Part shown: in pieces, positions 36,085 through 44,532 of the stretch
Position numbering within the stretch: the first letter of the stretch is position 1
Layout: each line of letters starts with the position of its first letter
From: Lachnospiraceae bacterium
Lineage (GTDB): Bacteria; Bacillota; Clostridia; Lachnospirales; Lachnospiraceae
Assembly (NCBI GenBank): GCA_017463255.1
Contig: JAFTPP010000003.1
Location: 124,001 to 188,000 of the forward strand
Length of the DNA: 64,000 bases
Reading direction: 5' to 3'
Position numbers and translations under genes: made by a program
The notes under the pieces: generated by a model
What the model saw: only the letters and a program-made list of their open reading frames with translations
Told to the model about the DNA's origin: nothing
Database searches by the model: none

Positions 36085-36243
36085 AGGGTATATATCCATA
36101 TAATTCCTCTCACATACCCCGCTTTTCATGTTCTGCGGGGTATAGGACAACAATTTCATCTCTCCATACCCTACCGTCCTTTATTTTAAGCAAATCCGGT
36201 ACTTTCAAGGGTATTTCCACGCACTTTCTTCATATTATACCCT
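36085..36243. repeat. Three-module hairpin element, copy 2
   Basis: The gene-free stretch 35797-36357 holds, besides the chemoreceptor promoter region, three modules of about 36 nt at 36085-36120, 36137-36172 and 36208-36243. Each opens with GGGTA (or GGGGTA) and closes with TACCC, with pyrimidine-rich cores (CACTTTCTTC in module 3). The first spacer is exactly 16 nt, as in copy 1 at 15723-15890, and has similar sequence (CTTTTCAT). The outer stems read GTA/TAC here and GTC/GAC in copy 1, a compensatory change. Modules 1 and 2 can also pair across the spacer in a 9-bp stem (ATACCCCGC/GCGGGGTAT). A further 7-bp hairpin (CCAAGAA/TTCTTGG) follows at 36246-36269. Confidence 0.6.
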
Positions 36244-36312
36244 TTCCAAGAAGCGGTTCTTTCTTGGTAAGCAGATTCTATATTGTGCCGCTCTTCTAAC
36301 TCCGGCTTTTCC

Positions 36313-36356
36313 ACAAAAAAAGCAGTACCCATCATGATGATAAGTACTGCTTTAAC
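36313..36356 (-). terminator. Terminator of the CE2-type esterase gene
   Basis: AAAGCAGTAC pairs with GTACTGCTTT, with an inner CATCATGATG palindrome as the loop region, followed on the minus strand by TTTTTTTGTGG. Confidence 0.9.
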
Positions 36357-36357
36357 G

Positions 36358-37479
36358 TTATTGTAAAATTGCTTTAAGATATGGTACTAATACCTGTGCG
36401 GCCGCTAAATGGCTCTTTTGTCCCGGATGACTTCTGGAACCGACAGTCTCCTCAATCGTATCCGGTAGAAGCACAAAGGATACCATTCCATCTCCGGTTT
36501 CTAACTGATACTTACGGATTCCTTCACGAAGATAGGGTGTCATCTTTGTTCCGAGCATACCGTATGCCCACACAAGATGTGCCTTAGGATTATTCTTACG
36601 AAGTATTTTTAAGAAGTCTGCAATACTTCTTTCCAAACGTTCCGCATCCTCCGGAAGCATTATGCCATTCTCGTCCTGGTGTTGTTTGAAAGTTTCGCCC
36701 GTTTCAGGGTCTTTCCACTCAGGCTGCTCTAAGGCCCCTCCGTCATTGGTTCCTAAATTGATGATAATTGCATCCGGCTGCCAGCTTGCAAAGTCATGGG
36801 GATTTTTAGCACCAAGGGCCCGATTCTGCTCTCCGTCTGCAAGTCCGCAGACCATTTCATAATATTTAGGGAGCGCACAATTAGGATTATTATCCCAACC
36901 GGTTAAAATACCCCAGCCGCTTTGTGAAATAATACTGCATTCTGCATTACAGGCCTCACTAACCAATGTAGGGAAATTATGCACGCTTGAAAAAAACATG
37001 GAAATCCAATCCCATTCTTCCTTAGCACCTATGGTTCCCTCACCGGAGGTAATACTGTCACCGATAAATTCCAGTTTGTATTTTTTCTCCATTACCGGTA
37101 AAAGTTCCCCATCTGTACGTACTGCATGAATCTGTAGCTTCGCTATCTGGTCAGAAGACATGGCCTGCAAATCTCTCATAAAACGTACTGATTTGGCATT
37201 ATCATAAGACATATTCCGGAACATACAAATCCAGTATCTTCCCTTCTGAAGCATCTGTCTGCTGACATGTGCACCATTGACCAATACACTGGCCCATGGT
37301 TCATAGTAACTATAATCAACTTCTATCTCAATCCAAACCTCAGACGCTTTCGCATTAAGTTCAATTCCCCCCGCCGTCCAAAAAACGGTTAACGGATCAA
37401 GACTGCCATTAGTACGTCCCCATACTCTTAAACAGTCCTTTGGGATTTCACTTAATTTATATTCTCTCAATTCACTCAT
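36358..37479 (-). CDS. SGNH/CE2-type carbohydrate acetylesterase
   Basis: The 373-residue product has an N-terminal beta-sandwich (about residues 10-125; RVWGRTNGSL and EVDYSYYEPWASVLVNGAHV) and a C-terminal SGNH hydrolase domain with block I EFIGDSITSGEG (Ser about 142), the oxyanion/NxD block LGTNDGG, and a C-terminal SHPGQKSH (His about 353). This two-domain order is that of CE2 esterases that remove acetyl groups from xylan or glucomannan. There is no signal peptide. The start at 37479 has GGAG 11 bases upstream and lies 49 bp after the alcohol dehydrogenase stop, so the two form an operon. Confidence 0.85.
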   Translation of the reverse strand: MSELREYKLSEIPKDCLRVWGRTNGSLDPLTVFWTAGGIELNAKASEVWIEIEVDYSYYEPWASVLVNGAHVSRQMLQKGRYWICMFRNMSYDNAKSVRFMRDLQAMSSDQIAKLQIHAVRTDGELLPVMEKKYKLEFIGDSITSGEGTIGAKEEWDWISMFFSSVHNFPTLVSEACNAECSIISQSGWGILTGWDNNPNCALPKYYEMVCGLADGEQNRALGAKNPHDFASWQPDAIIINLGTNDGGALEQPEWKDPETGETFKQHQDENGIMLPEDAERLERSIADFLKILRKNNPKAHLVWAYGMLGTKMTPYLREGIRKYQLETGDGMVSFVLLPDTIEETVGSRSHPGQKSHLAAAQVLVPYLKAILQ

Positions 37480-37528
37480 TGCACCATTCTCTCCTGCCGC
37501 GTAATAATCCCTCTGAAGCATTCATCCA

Positions 37529-38719
37529 TTAGAAATCTACATCTTCTCCATAGAAGCAGGCTTTTAACAAACCTTCCATTTCTTCCTGGGTAGGAATTCT
37601 TGGGTTAGAACCTGTACAAGCATCACCGATTGCAAGTTCTGCAACAGTAGGAAGCTTATCCATAAATTCTTTTTCATCGATGATTCCGCCTTCGTATTCC
37701 TTAATGCCGTTAGGAATGTTAAGGGATACGTTCATTTTCTTTAATTCATCTACCAAAGCTTTCACTAAATCGTCTGTAGTCTCACCCTTTAATCCGATGA
37801 AAGTTGCAATCTCTGCATAACGTTTTGCAGCTTCTGCATTCTTTGCATTAAACTGGATGACTCTTGGAAGATACATAGCGTTTGCACAACCATGTACAAT
37901 ATGTCCTCCTGTATATGCCGCACCTGTTTTGTGTGCCATTGAGTGAACAATACCAAGTAACGCATTAGAGAACGCCATACCTGCAAGACACTGTGCGTTA
38001 TGCATTCTGTCACGGGCATCCATATCTCCGTCATAAGAAGCCTTTAAGTCGTTATGTATCATCTTGATTGCATGTAATGCCAACGGATCTGTGTAATCAC
38101 AATGTAAAGTAGATACATATGCCTCAATGGCATGGGTCATAGCATCCATACCTGTATGTGCTGTTAATTTAGCCGGCATTGTTTCTGCAAGTGCAGGATC
38201 TACAATTGCCACATCCGGCGTAATATTAAAGTCTGCCAAAGGATATTTGATGCCTTTTGCATAATCTGTAATAACACTGAACGCTGTTACTTCTGTAGCT
38301 GTTCCTGAAGTAGAAGGAATGGCACAGAATTTTGCCTTTGTTCTAAGTGTTGGGAAATTAAACGGAATAATCAACTGTTCAAAAGTTGTTTCCGGATATT
38401 CATAAAAAGCCCACATTGCTTTTGCAGCATCAATTGGTGAACCACCACCCATGGAAACAATCCAGTCCGGTTCAAACTCCTGCATAAGCTTAGCACCCTT
38501 CATAACTGTTTCTACGCTCGGGTCCGGCTCAACATTTTCAAATAACTTAACTTCCATTCCTGCTTCTTCAAGATAGGAAACTGCCTGATCCAAAAATCCG
38601 AAGCGTTTCATGGAACCGCCGCCTACTACTAATACGGCCTTCTTTCCTTTTAAATTTTTCAGTTCTGCTAAAGAACCTTTACCATGATATAAATCTCTTG
38701 GTAATGTAAAACGTGCCAT
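37529..38719 (-). CDS. Iron-containing alcohol dehydrogenase
   Basis: The 396-residue product is a group III alcohol dehydrogenase: the NAD-binding motif SMGGGSPIDAAKAMW (about residues 90-104), STSGTATEVTAFSVI, and the Fe ligands in DAMTHAIEAYVS and HSMAHKTGAAYTGGHIVHG (about 195-280). It interconverts an aldehyde or ketone and an alcohol in fermentation; the substrate is not set by sequence. The start MARFTLPRDLYHG at 38719 has AGGAGG nine bases upstream; the earlier in-frame ATG has no site. It precedes the esterase gene. Confidence 0.93.
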   Translation of the reverse strand: MARFTLPRDLYHGKGSLAELKNLKGKKAVLVVGGGSMKRFGFLDQAVSYLEEAGMEVKLFENVEPDPSVETVMKGAKLMQEFEPDWIVSMGGGSPIDAAKAMWAFYEYPETTFEQLIIPFNFPTLRTKAKFCAIPSTSGTATEVTAFSVITDYAKGIKYPLADFNITPDVAIVDPALAETMPAKLTAHTGMDAMTHAIEAYVSTLHCDYTDPLALHAIKMIHNDLKASYDGDMDARDRMHNAQCLAGMAFSNALLGIVHSMAHKTGAAYTGGHIVHGCANAMYLPRVIQFNAKNAEAAKRYAEIATFIGLKGETTDDLVKALVDELKKMNVSLNIPNGIKEYEGGIIDEKEFMDKLPTVAELAIGDACTGSNPRIPTQEEMEGLLKACFYGEDVDF

Positions 38720-38813
38720 TAAAATATACCTCCTAAAATTTGTTGTAACCTCACTATATAGAATACTTCTTTTGAGGGATTTTTTCAATGGATTTTAATG
38801 ATATTTTCTTTTC

Positions 38814-38851
38814 AAAAACGCCCCACCAAAACCTATCGTTTTGAAGGGGCG
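38814..38851 (-). terminator. Terminator after the toxin gene
   Basis: The arms at 38838-38851 and 38819-38832 (CGCCCC..CAAAAC with GTTTTG..GGGGCG, two mismatched positions) are followed by TTTTTG on the minus strand. Confidence 0.85.
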
Positions 38852-38872
38852 CCGAGCTCTCTTTATGCTAAA

Positions 38873-39211
38873 TCAGATTTTAAAAAAGTTCAAAATCTTT
38901 TCTTTACTATCAACTAATACATGAAACACTCTAAGTATGTAAACAATTCTTTGAGATTCATCTACCAGAAAATATATTTTATAATTCTTATAATATGTTT
39001 TCCGTATTCCATACCTAGCAAGTTCTTTATCTTCATCTAACTTGTGACCTTGAGGAAATATACTAAGGTTAGTAATTGACTTTCTCAATCCCCTTACTAT
39101 ATTCACTGCGGTTTCAGGTGCTCTGAACTCAAATGCAATATAATCTGCCTGTTCTATAATATCTTTTTCCGCTAGTGGTAAGGTAATCACTTTATACGTT
39201 AAAATCGGAAT
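38873..39211 (-). CDS. RelE/ParE-family toxin
   Basis: RelE/ParE toxins cleave mRNA on the ribosome or poison gyrase. The product has the family fold: YKVITLPLAEKDIIEQADYI, RGLRKSITNLSIFPQGH, YGIRKTYYKNYKIYFLVD and IVYILRVFHVLVDSKE at the end. The spacing of the core sits in the ParE-like branch. The start is unclear because the reading frame is open well into the antitoxin. An ATT at 39211 with GGAG seven bases upstream, or a GTG at 39190 just after the antitoxin stop, fit best; the ATG at 39268 lies deep inside the antitoxin and is unlikely. Overlap with the antitoxin implies translational coupling. Confidence 0.8.
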   Translation of the reverse strand: MPILTYKVITLPLAEKDIIEQADYIAFEFRAPETAVNIVRGLRKSITNLSIFPQGHKLDEDKELARYGIRKTYYKNYKIYFLVDESQRIVYILRVFHVLVDSKEKILNFFKI

Positions 39212-39362
39212 ACTTTTTCTCCAATTCCTCAAAAAATTCGTTACAATCACGACCTTTTCCAGCCGCAATATCTCGATAACTTTCTAGTACCATTGCCCGT
39301 ACTTTTCTCTGATTCTCATCAACTTCTCTTTGACAATTTAACAGTTGCTGTGTCGGACTCAT
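39192..39362 (-). CDS. Antitoxin partner of the RelE/ParE toxin
   Basis: This 56-residue protein begins MSPTQQLLNCQREVDENQRK and ends FFEELEKKYSDFNV. It is helical, and GRDCNEFFEELEKKY matches the C-terminal toxin-binding helix of antitoxins that pair with ParE/RelE toxins (GKxxDxxEFFxELEKKY-like). It lies directly upstream of the toxin and its stop overlaps the toxin reading frame. GAGGTG lies seven bases before the ATG and a near-consensus promoter 31-59 bases upstream. Confidence 0.8.
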   Translation of the reverse strand: MSPTQQLLNCQREVDENQRKVRAMVLESYRDIAAGKGRDCNEFFEELEKKYSDFNV

Positions 39363-39392
39363 ACAAATCACCTCTCTCTACACTTAAACCCT

Positions 39393-39421
39393 AGTATAGT
39401 CAACACGACTTGATAATACAA
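39393..39421 (-). promoter_or_regulatory. Promoter of the toxin-antitoxin operon
   Basis: On the minus strand TTGTAT (39416-39421), 17 bases, TATACT (39393-39398). Antitoxin-toxin complexes usually repress their own promoter. Confidence 0.7.
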
Positions 39422-39619
39422 GAATTTGACATCTTAAATTTTCCCATACACATTATATTATTACCATAACATGCTTTTCTTCCTACCACAATATATTTTT
39501 ACTTTCATCGCAAGGTCATTGTGTTTTTGGGAGCATTATTTTAGTGTCGCATCTGGGACAATGTACCTTCCTTTTTCTGCGGTTCATAATCACATTAAAA
39601 TACCTTCGTGCTATCTATT
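39422..39619. other. Gene-free stretch between the TA promoter and the aquaporin terminator
   Basis: No supported gene, promoter or structured RNA was found here. A 23-codon minus-strand ORF (39516-39587) containing HCPRCDTK has no ribosome binding site. Confidence 0.4.
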
Positions 39620-39658
39620 AAAACCCCGCAATGTATTTTTAACACAATGCGAGGTTTT
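39620..39658 (-). terminator. Terminator of the aquaporin operon
   Basis: The 15-nt arms AAAACCTCGCATTGT (39644-39658) and ACATTGCGGGGTTTT (39620-39634) pair with one mismatch and one G-U. The U-tract is short (TTTTAATAG). Confidence 0.7.
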
Positions 39659-39679
39659 ATCTTTTAACCAAATATTTTT

Positions 39680-40378
39680 TTATTCTTCTTTTCCGTTTTC
39701 CAAAAACTTATATACAACAGCTGCAAGTGCTGCACCAACAAAAGGACCTACAATGAATACCCATACACAAGAAATCGGATCTGTATTTCCTGTAAAAGCT
39801 GCTACAATAGCAGGGCCCAAACTTCTTGCCGGGTTAACGGAAGTTCCTGTTAATCCGATGCCAAGAATATGTACCAAAGTAAGTGTAAGACCAATAATCA
39901 GACCACCAAAAGAGCCATGACCTGCTTTTTTACTGGTAACACCCAGAATAGTCATAACAAAGATAAACGTAAGAACAATTTCTACTAACAATCCTGCAAC
40001 GATGCTGTCATTCACTGAACCTAATCCGTTAGAACCAAAACCGCCTGTTAAGTCAAGGACATTTCCGGTTTTGAAAATAACTGCAAGAAGTCCGGCACCT
40101 GCAAGTGCACCTAAGCACTGTGCCACTACATATCCTGCAAATTCCTTCACTTTCATTCCGCCGTTCATTAACACTCCAAGAGATACTGCCGGGTTAATGT
40201 GACATCCCGAAATATTACCGATACAATATGCCATTCCCACAATAACTAAACCGAATGCCAATGCTGTCAGGATATATCCGCCTCCCATAGCACTATTGCA
40301 TCCTACAAGCATTGCTGTTCCGCATCCCATGGTGACAAGAACTGCTGTTCCAATAAATTCTGCAATTAATTTTCTCAT
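39680..40378 (-). CDS. Aquaporin (MIP family)
   Basis: The 232-residue channel has six membrane segments and both NPA loops, SGCHINPAVSLGVLMNG (about residue 60) and TGTSVNPARSLGPAI (about 180), with the selectivity arginine right after the second. The loop residues agree with an orthodox water channel (AqpZ-like) rather than a glycerol facilitator. GGAG lies nine bases before the ATG. It is the last gene of an operon containing a diguanylate cyclase and a cyclic di-GMP phosphodiesterase. Confidence 0.92.
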   Translation of the reverse strand: MRKLIAEFIGTAVLVTMGCGTAMLVGCNSAMGGGYILTALAFGLVIVGMAYCIGNISGCHINPAVSLGVLMNGGMKVKEFAGYVVAQCLGALAGAGLLAVIFKTGNVLDLTGGFGSNGLGSVNDSIVAGLLVEIVLTFIFVMTILGVTSKKAGHGSFGGLIIGLTLTLVHILGIGLTGTSVNPARSLGPAIVAAFTGNTDPISCVWVFIVGPFVGAALAAVVYKFLENGKEE

Positions 40379-40404
40379 TTTTAAAGTCTCCTTTTCTGTA
40401 CACT

Positions 40405-42096
40405 TTATTTTTTTATATAATAATCCGGCTCCTTCAGTCTTTCCACAAAGACTTCCGGTGGCAAGGGCCTGTCAAAATAATAACCCTGGATAATATCACA
40501 GCCCACTGTTGCCAGATAATGATATTGCTCACTCGTTTCCACGCCCTCAGAAATCGTCTTAAATCCCAATCCTCTTGCAAGCTTTGCAATGTATTCAAAC
40601 ATAATACACTCTTTTGAATTGCTGCCGTAGTATTCTTCTGTTGGAATAAAAGATTTATCAATTTTTAAGGTATCAACGCTTGTCATCTTAAGCATATTCA
40701 GTGAAGAATAACCTGTACCAAAGTCATCAATTGATGTACTGATTCCCTGGTCTTTTAGTTCATCAATTACTTTGGACATAACAATGTAATCCCTGAAATC
40801 TTCACTCTCCGTAAACTCAATTTCTATCAACGAATGTTCTAAGGCATATTTATCAACTATACCAATGATATCTTTTGCAAGTTGCGGATTAAACATATGC
40901 TTTCTGGACAAGTTAACGGAAATAGGTTTTACCGTAATTCCTTCCCTGATTAGCTCTGACAACAATTGACAAGTCTTATCCAAAACATAAAAATCCAACT
41001 TACATATGGAACCATTCTTTTCCAAAACCGGAATAAACTCCATGGGCGGTTTCAAAGTTCCATCCGCCTGTTTCCAACGAACCAAAGCCTCGGCGCCATA
41101 TAGTTTCTTAGTATAAGTGTCTACCTTAGGCTGATAATACACTACAAATTCCTGAGTTTCCAATGCTTTGTAAAACTCCGTCATGACACCTTTTTCATGC
41201 ATTATCTTTTCCAATAAAGAATCATTGTAATAAACCAGTCTACTATTATTCTGTCTGGCAGTCTGATAAGCAACACTGCTCCGTAACATCATCTGTCCCG
41301 GATCCATAACTCCTTCCATGTCGGATACTCCGATTGTTGCGCCAAACACAAATTTCTTGTCGTCATTTTCTACTTGATATTCAATGCTCACATTGAGAAT
41401 GGTTTTAATAAAACTGTCTACATTCTCATTTTTAATCAGTGCAACAAAATTATCCCCACCAAGTCTGGCCACAATTTCGTCTTTATCTGTACTCCCCGAC
41501 ACATGAGCTGCGTATTTTTTCATCACCTCATCTGCCGCAGTATGGGACAACACCTGATTTACATACTTAAAATTCTGGATATTAAAGTAAATTGCATGAT
41601 AAGCACGTAACGCACCCTTTGCTAAAAGCATACCTGCGTATTGCATATATCCGTTAATATTCGGAATTGCAACTGCCATGTCTGTTGCAATGGAACGTCT
41701 TAACAGACCCTCTAACATTACCTGTCTGAACGCACCGTACATCATATAACAAATCAGTTTTACTTCTTCAAGTTCCTTTTCATTCCAGTCATGACCTTTT
41801 AATGAATGAAATTTTATTTCTGCTGTTCCGCCATCACCGGTACGGAATTCAAACCGATGTGCTTGGGTGTACTCTTCTTTACTGTCATAAATCACATACT
41901 CCGCATTATCTATTTTATTCCTTAATGCTGTTGCCGGAACTGACAACAATAAAGACACATACCCCAAATGCATATCCTGTGCAATTAGTCCTGTTGCCTT
42001 ACCTACATTCTGAAGTACCTCATCCATAGATGTTGCCGGTTTTTGGATTATGGAACAAAAACCCCGCATATTATCTTTAAAAAACAATCCTTCCAT
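40405..42096 (-). CDS. Degenerate GGDEF plus EAL cyclic di-GMP phosphodiesterase
   Basis: The 563-residue protein has an N-terminal sensory region (about 1-160) with no membrane segment, a GGDEF-like domain where the active-site motif is ARLGGDNFVAL (about residue 214), and a full EAL domain: YGAEALVRW (about 334), KPISVNLSRKHM, IEIEFTES, SIDDFGTGYSSL, LKIDKSFI and KTISEGVET. The GGDNF change should abolish cyclase activity, while all EAL metal and catalytic residues look intact, so it is expected to hydrolyse cyclic di-GMP, perhaps with GTP control through the GGDEF fold. The start at 42096 has GGGAGG seven bases upstream. It follows rlmD in the same operon. Confidence 0.9.
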   Translation of the reverse strand: MEGLFFKDNMRGFCSIIQKPATSMDEVLQNVGKATGLIAQDMHLGYVSLLLSVPATALRNKIDNAEYVIYDSKEEYTQAHRFEFRTGDGGTAEIKFHSLKGHDWNEKELEEVKLICYMMYGAFRQVMLEGLLRRSIATDMAVAIPNINGYMQYAGMLLAKGALRAYHAIYFNIQNFKYVNQVLSHTAADEVMKKYAAHVSGSTDKDEIVARLGGDNFVALIKNENVDSFIKTILNVSIEYQVENDDKKFVFGATIGVSDMEGVMDPGQMMLRSSVAYQTARQNNSRLVYYNDSLLEKIMHEKGVMTEFYKALETQEFVVYYQPKVDTYTKKLYGAEALVRWKQADGTLKPPMEFIPVLEKNGSICKLDFYVLDKTCQLLSELIREGITVKPISVNLSRKHMFNPQLAKDIIGIVDKYALEHSLIEIEFTESEDFRDYIVMSKVIDELKDQGISTSIDDFGTGYSSLNMLKMTSVDTLKIDKSFIPTEEYYGSNSKECIMFEYIAKLARGLGFKTISEGVETSEQYHYLATVGCDIIQGYYFDRPLPPEVFVERLKEPDYYIKK

Positions 42097-42113
42097 GGCA
42101 ATTCCTCCCATGT

Positions 42114-43271
42114 TTATTTTCGTGAAAGCCCTACCACACACTCGCAATGAGCTGTAAAGCAGAACATATCTACCGGAATAATCTTTTCAACCTGATATCC
42201 TCCCTTTCCAGTAAGGAACTTTAAATCCCTTGCCAAGGTATCCGGACCGCAGGAAATATATACGATTCTCTTTGGCGCAAGCTTCGTTACTGATTTTAAG
42301 AATGCCTCATCACTTCCCGAGCGGGGTGGGTCCATAAACACCACATCTGCTTTTTCTCCGGCTTCTGCCATTGCCACCATAAAGCGCCCTGCATCCTCTT
42401 TATAAAAACGGATATTTTTAATCTGATTGATTTTTGCATTCTGGATAGCGTCACGTACCGCATTCTGATTAAGCTCCACGCCTATTACTTCTGATGCCTT
42501 CCCGCTTGCTGCAATTCCTATGGTGCCTGTTCCACAGTAAGCGTCAATTACTTTTTCTTTTCCTGAAAGATGGGCCAATTCAATGGCTGTACGATATAGC
42601 ACTTCCGTCTGTGCCGGATTTACCTGATAAAAACTCTGGGGTGATATTTTAAAATTCTTTCCGCAAATAGAATCCTCAATATACCCTTTCCCGTACAGAA
42701 TAATATCTCTTTCCCCTAATACAAAAGTGGTATCCTTATCATTTACATTTTGTACAATAGTGGTAATCTGCGGATATTTTTCCCGAAGTGCCTTTACAAA
42801 ATTCTTGCTTCCCGGGAAAATATTGGAAGTCATAACAAGAATGACCATAATCTGCCCTGTATGATATCCGACACGCACCATAATATGACGCACAAGACCA
42901 AAGCCTGATTTTTCATTATAAACAGTTAATTTAAAAGATTTAATCAGGCGGACAATTTCCTGTATGATTTCATCAGCAAGTTGATTTTCAAGATAACAAC
43001 TTTTATTTGGAAGAATGCGGTGTGATTTTTCTTCATATACACCGGAATAAATGGTTCCGTCTTTTTTTCTTCCGACCGCTGCTGTAACTTTATGACGATA
43101 ATAAAGAGGCTGTTCCATTCCCTCAACAGCCTCTACCTTACCATATTTACCTAACAGTTTTTTCATCTGTTCCTGTTTTACATTGAGCTGTTCTTCGTAT
43201 GGCATGTGCAGATACTGGCATCCGCCGCATTTATCACTAATTGGGCAATAAAGCTTCTGTTCTTTTTTCAT
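42114..43271 (-). CDS. 23S rRNA (uracil-5)-methyltransferase, RlmD/RumA family
   Basis: It methylates a uracil of 23S rRNA with SAM. The 385-residue product starts with the Fe-S cysteine cluster CPISDKCGGCQYLHM, has no clear TRAM domain, and contains the methyltransferase motifs VIDAYCGTGTIGIAASG, DVVFMDPPRSGSD and the nucleophile in ISCGPDTLARDL (Cys about 338). Its start codon overlaps the stop of the diguanylate cyclase gene (43271), so it is translationally coupled to it. The exact target uridine (RlmD or RlmCD type) cannot be set. Confidence 0.9.
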   Translation of the reverse strand: MKKEQKLYCPISDKCGGCQYLHMPYEEQLNVKQEQMKKLLGKYGKVEAVEGMEQPLYYRHKVTAAVGRKKDGTIYSGVYEEKSHRILPNKSCYLENQLADEIIQEIVRLIKSFKLTVYNEKSGFGLVRHIMVRVGYHTGQIMVILVMTSNIFPGSKNFVKALREKYPQITTIVQNVNDKDTTFVLGERDIILYGKGYIEDSICGKNFKISPQSFYQVNPAQTEVLYRTAIELAHLSGKEKVIDAYCGTGTIGIAASGKASEVIGVELNQNAVRDAIQNAKINQIKNIRFYKEDAGRFMVAMAEAGEKADVVFMDPPRSGSDEAFLKSVTKLAPKRIVYISCGPDTLARDLKFLTGKGGYQVEKIIPVDMFCFTAHCECVVGLSRK

Positions 43272-44389
43272 TATGCCTGATTCTCCATTTCATTCTGAGT
43301 GATAACACAGTTCTTGCCACGTAGCTTTCCATAATACAGACGCTGATCCGCTCTTTTAATGACTTCGTCCTGCGTTAATTCGTCATGATATTCTGCCACA
43401 CCGGTAGTAATGGTTACGCTAAAGTCGTAATCCTCTCCAATAAACCGTTCTTCCATAACTGTTTTTCTTATCTTTTCCAATACTGTAGTAGCACTCTTTA
43501 AAGGCTGACAGATAATAAAGAGGAATTCTTCACCGCCCCAACGGCACACAATATCCCCGTATAACAACGCATCATTCATGATTTTGGCAATTCTTTTTAA
43601 CACAATATCACCCACATCATGACCATATGTATCGTTTACCTTCTTAAAATCATCAATATCGCAAACGGCAATACAGAACTTCTTCTTCATAACCATTGCA
43701 TTTTCAAAGGTTTCTTCCATAACCTTCTTCACACCGTTACGGTTATAAAGGCGGGTCAGGTTATCATGATTTGCCATGTCACGAAGTTCTTCATTCATCC
43801 GCTCTAATTCTGCTCTGGAACTGCGGATTTCAATAATATACAAAATAGAGAAAAAGGTTACTACCACAAATGCAATCAGCATGTTAAACACTGAAATAAC
43901 AAGTGCCGTATTGGTACTATACACTTCAATCGGTCCGTAGGTATAAACATACACACGGAATGCCAACGTACCTACCACATTAATAACAGAACACACACAT
44001 GCTGTAGTTGTTCTCTTTTTAAAATTCGTAGACATGAATGCCATGTAAAATGATACCGGCACCACAATAAGATTGTATAAAGAAAAACCATAAGTCCAGC
44101 CCACAATAACGCAACAAGCCATGGTATTTAAAAAGACTTCCAAGTATATGAGATAAAAGGAAATCACAAACTTACGACGTCTTACAAAACAAATCATAAT
44201 AAGAAGGTTTGACGGCACAGAAAGTGCATGGCAAACCATCATTGGAACACTTCCCAATAATATGGCAACCACAAACAGGCACACATGTACCATCATAATA
44301 ACTGTCGAAACAGTATAATATCTATACATATCTGTTACAGGTGTTTTTCCTATAACCACAGACCAGATAAAATTCTTGATTCTTTTCAT
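43271..44389 (-). CDS. Membrane-bound diguanylate cyclase
   Basis: It makes cyclic di-GMP from two GTP. The 372-residue product has an N-terminal module of about six membrane helices (about residues 28-195), a short coiled coil (SRAELERMNEELRDMANHD) and a GGDEF domain: DNLTRLYNRNGVK, VCDIDDFKKVNDTYGHDVGD, CRWGGEEFLFII (about 285), ADQRLYYGKLRGKN. The GGEEF active site is intact, so it should be an active cyclase. It is first in the operon rlmD-EAL-aquaporin and has its own promoter just after a small RNA terminator. Confidence 0.92.
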   Translation of the reverse strand: MKRIKNFIWSVVIGKTPVTDMYRYYTVSTVIMMVHVCLFVVAILLGSVPMMVCHALSVPSNLLIMICFVRRRKFVISFYLIYLEVFLNTMACCVIVGWTYGFSLYNLIVVPVSFYMAFMSTNFKKRTTTACVCSVINVVGTLAFRVYVYTYGPIEVYSTNTALVISVFNMLIAFVVVTFFSILYIIEIRSSRAELERMNEELRDMANHDNLTRLYNRNGVKKVMEETFENAMVMKKKFCIAVCDIDDFKKVNDTYGHDVGDIVLKRIAKIMNDALLYGDIVCRWGGEEFLFIICQPLKSATTVLEKIRKTVMEERFIGEDYDFSVTITTGVAEYHDELTQDEVIKRADQRLYYGKLRGKNCVITQNEMENQA

Positions 44390-44433
44390 ACTTAATTAGC
44401 TCCATCCGGATGTAAAAACGTTACTTTTTTCCT

Positions 44434-44462
44434 ATTATACTACCATTATTCGTAGTTTACAA
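44434..44462 (-). promoter_or_regulatory. Promoter of the diguanylate cyclase operon
   Basis: On the minus strand TTGTAA (44457-44462), 17 bases, TATAAT (44434-44439). It begins at the end of the U-tract of the upstream terminator. Confidence 0.8.
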
Positions 44463-44463
44463 C

Positions 44464-44504
44464 AAAAAAAGAAGCTGTTGTACCAGGGACGTATCAACAG
44501 CTTC
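44464..44504 (-). terminator. Terminator of the small RNA
   Basis: A perfect 10-bp stem with a 14-nt loop, followed by TTTTTTTG on the minus strand. It also shields the diguanylate cyclase gene from upstream transcription. Confidence 0.9.
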
Positions 44505-44526
44505 CTACTCTTATGAGGAGTATGTG
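44464..44526 (-). ncRNA. Candidate small RNA with anti-Shine-Dalgarno loops
   Basis: The intergenic space 44390-44634 contains a complete small transcription unit on the minus strand: promoter TTGAAA-17-TAAAAT (44533-44561), a predicted start near 44526, and a perfect 10-bp terminator stem GAAGCTGTTG/CAACAGCTTC (44471-44480 with 44495-44504) followed by seven U. The RNA of about 63 nt has a small hairpin with CUCCUC in its loop, complementary to a ribosome binding site, and a terminator loop with GUCCCU. No ORF is present. C-rich loops of this kind are typical of Firmicute trans-acting sRNAs such as RsaE/RoxS; this one is not recognised as a known family. Confidence 0.55.
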
Positions 44527-44532
44527 TAGTTT

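Noticed and set aside
39516-39587. Small minus-strand ORF with HCPRCDTK (23 codons), like a zinc-ribbon microprotein
   Set aside because: No ribosome binding site and only one Cys pair; it could be a decayed remnant but cannot be supported.
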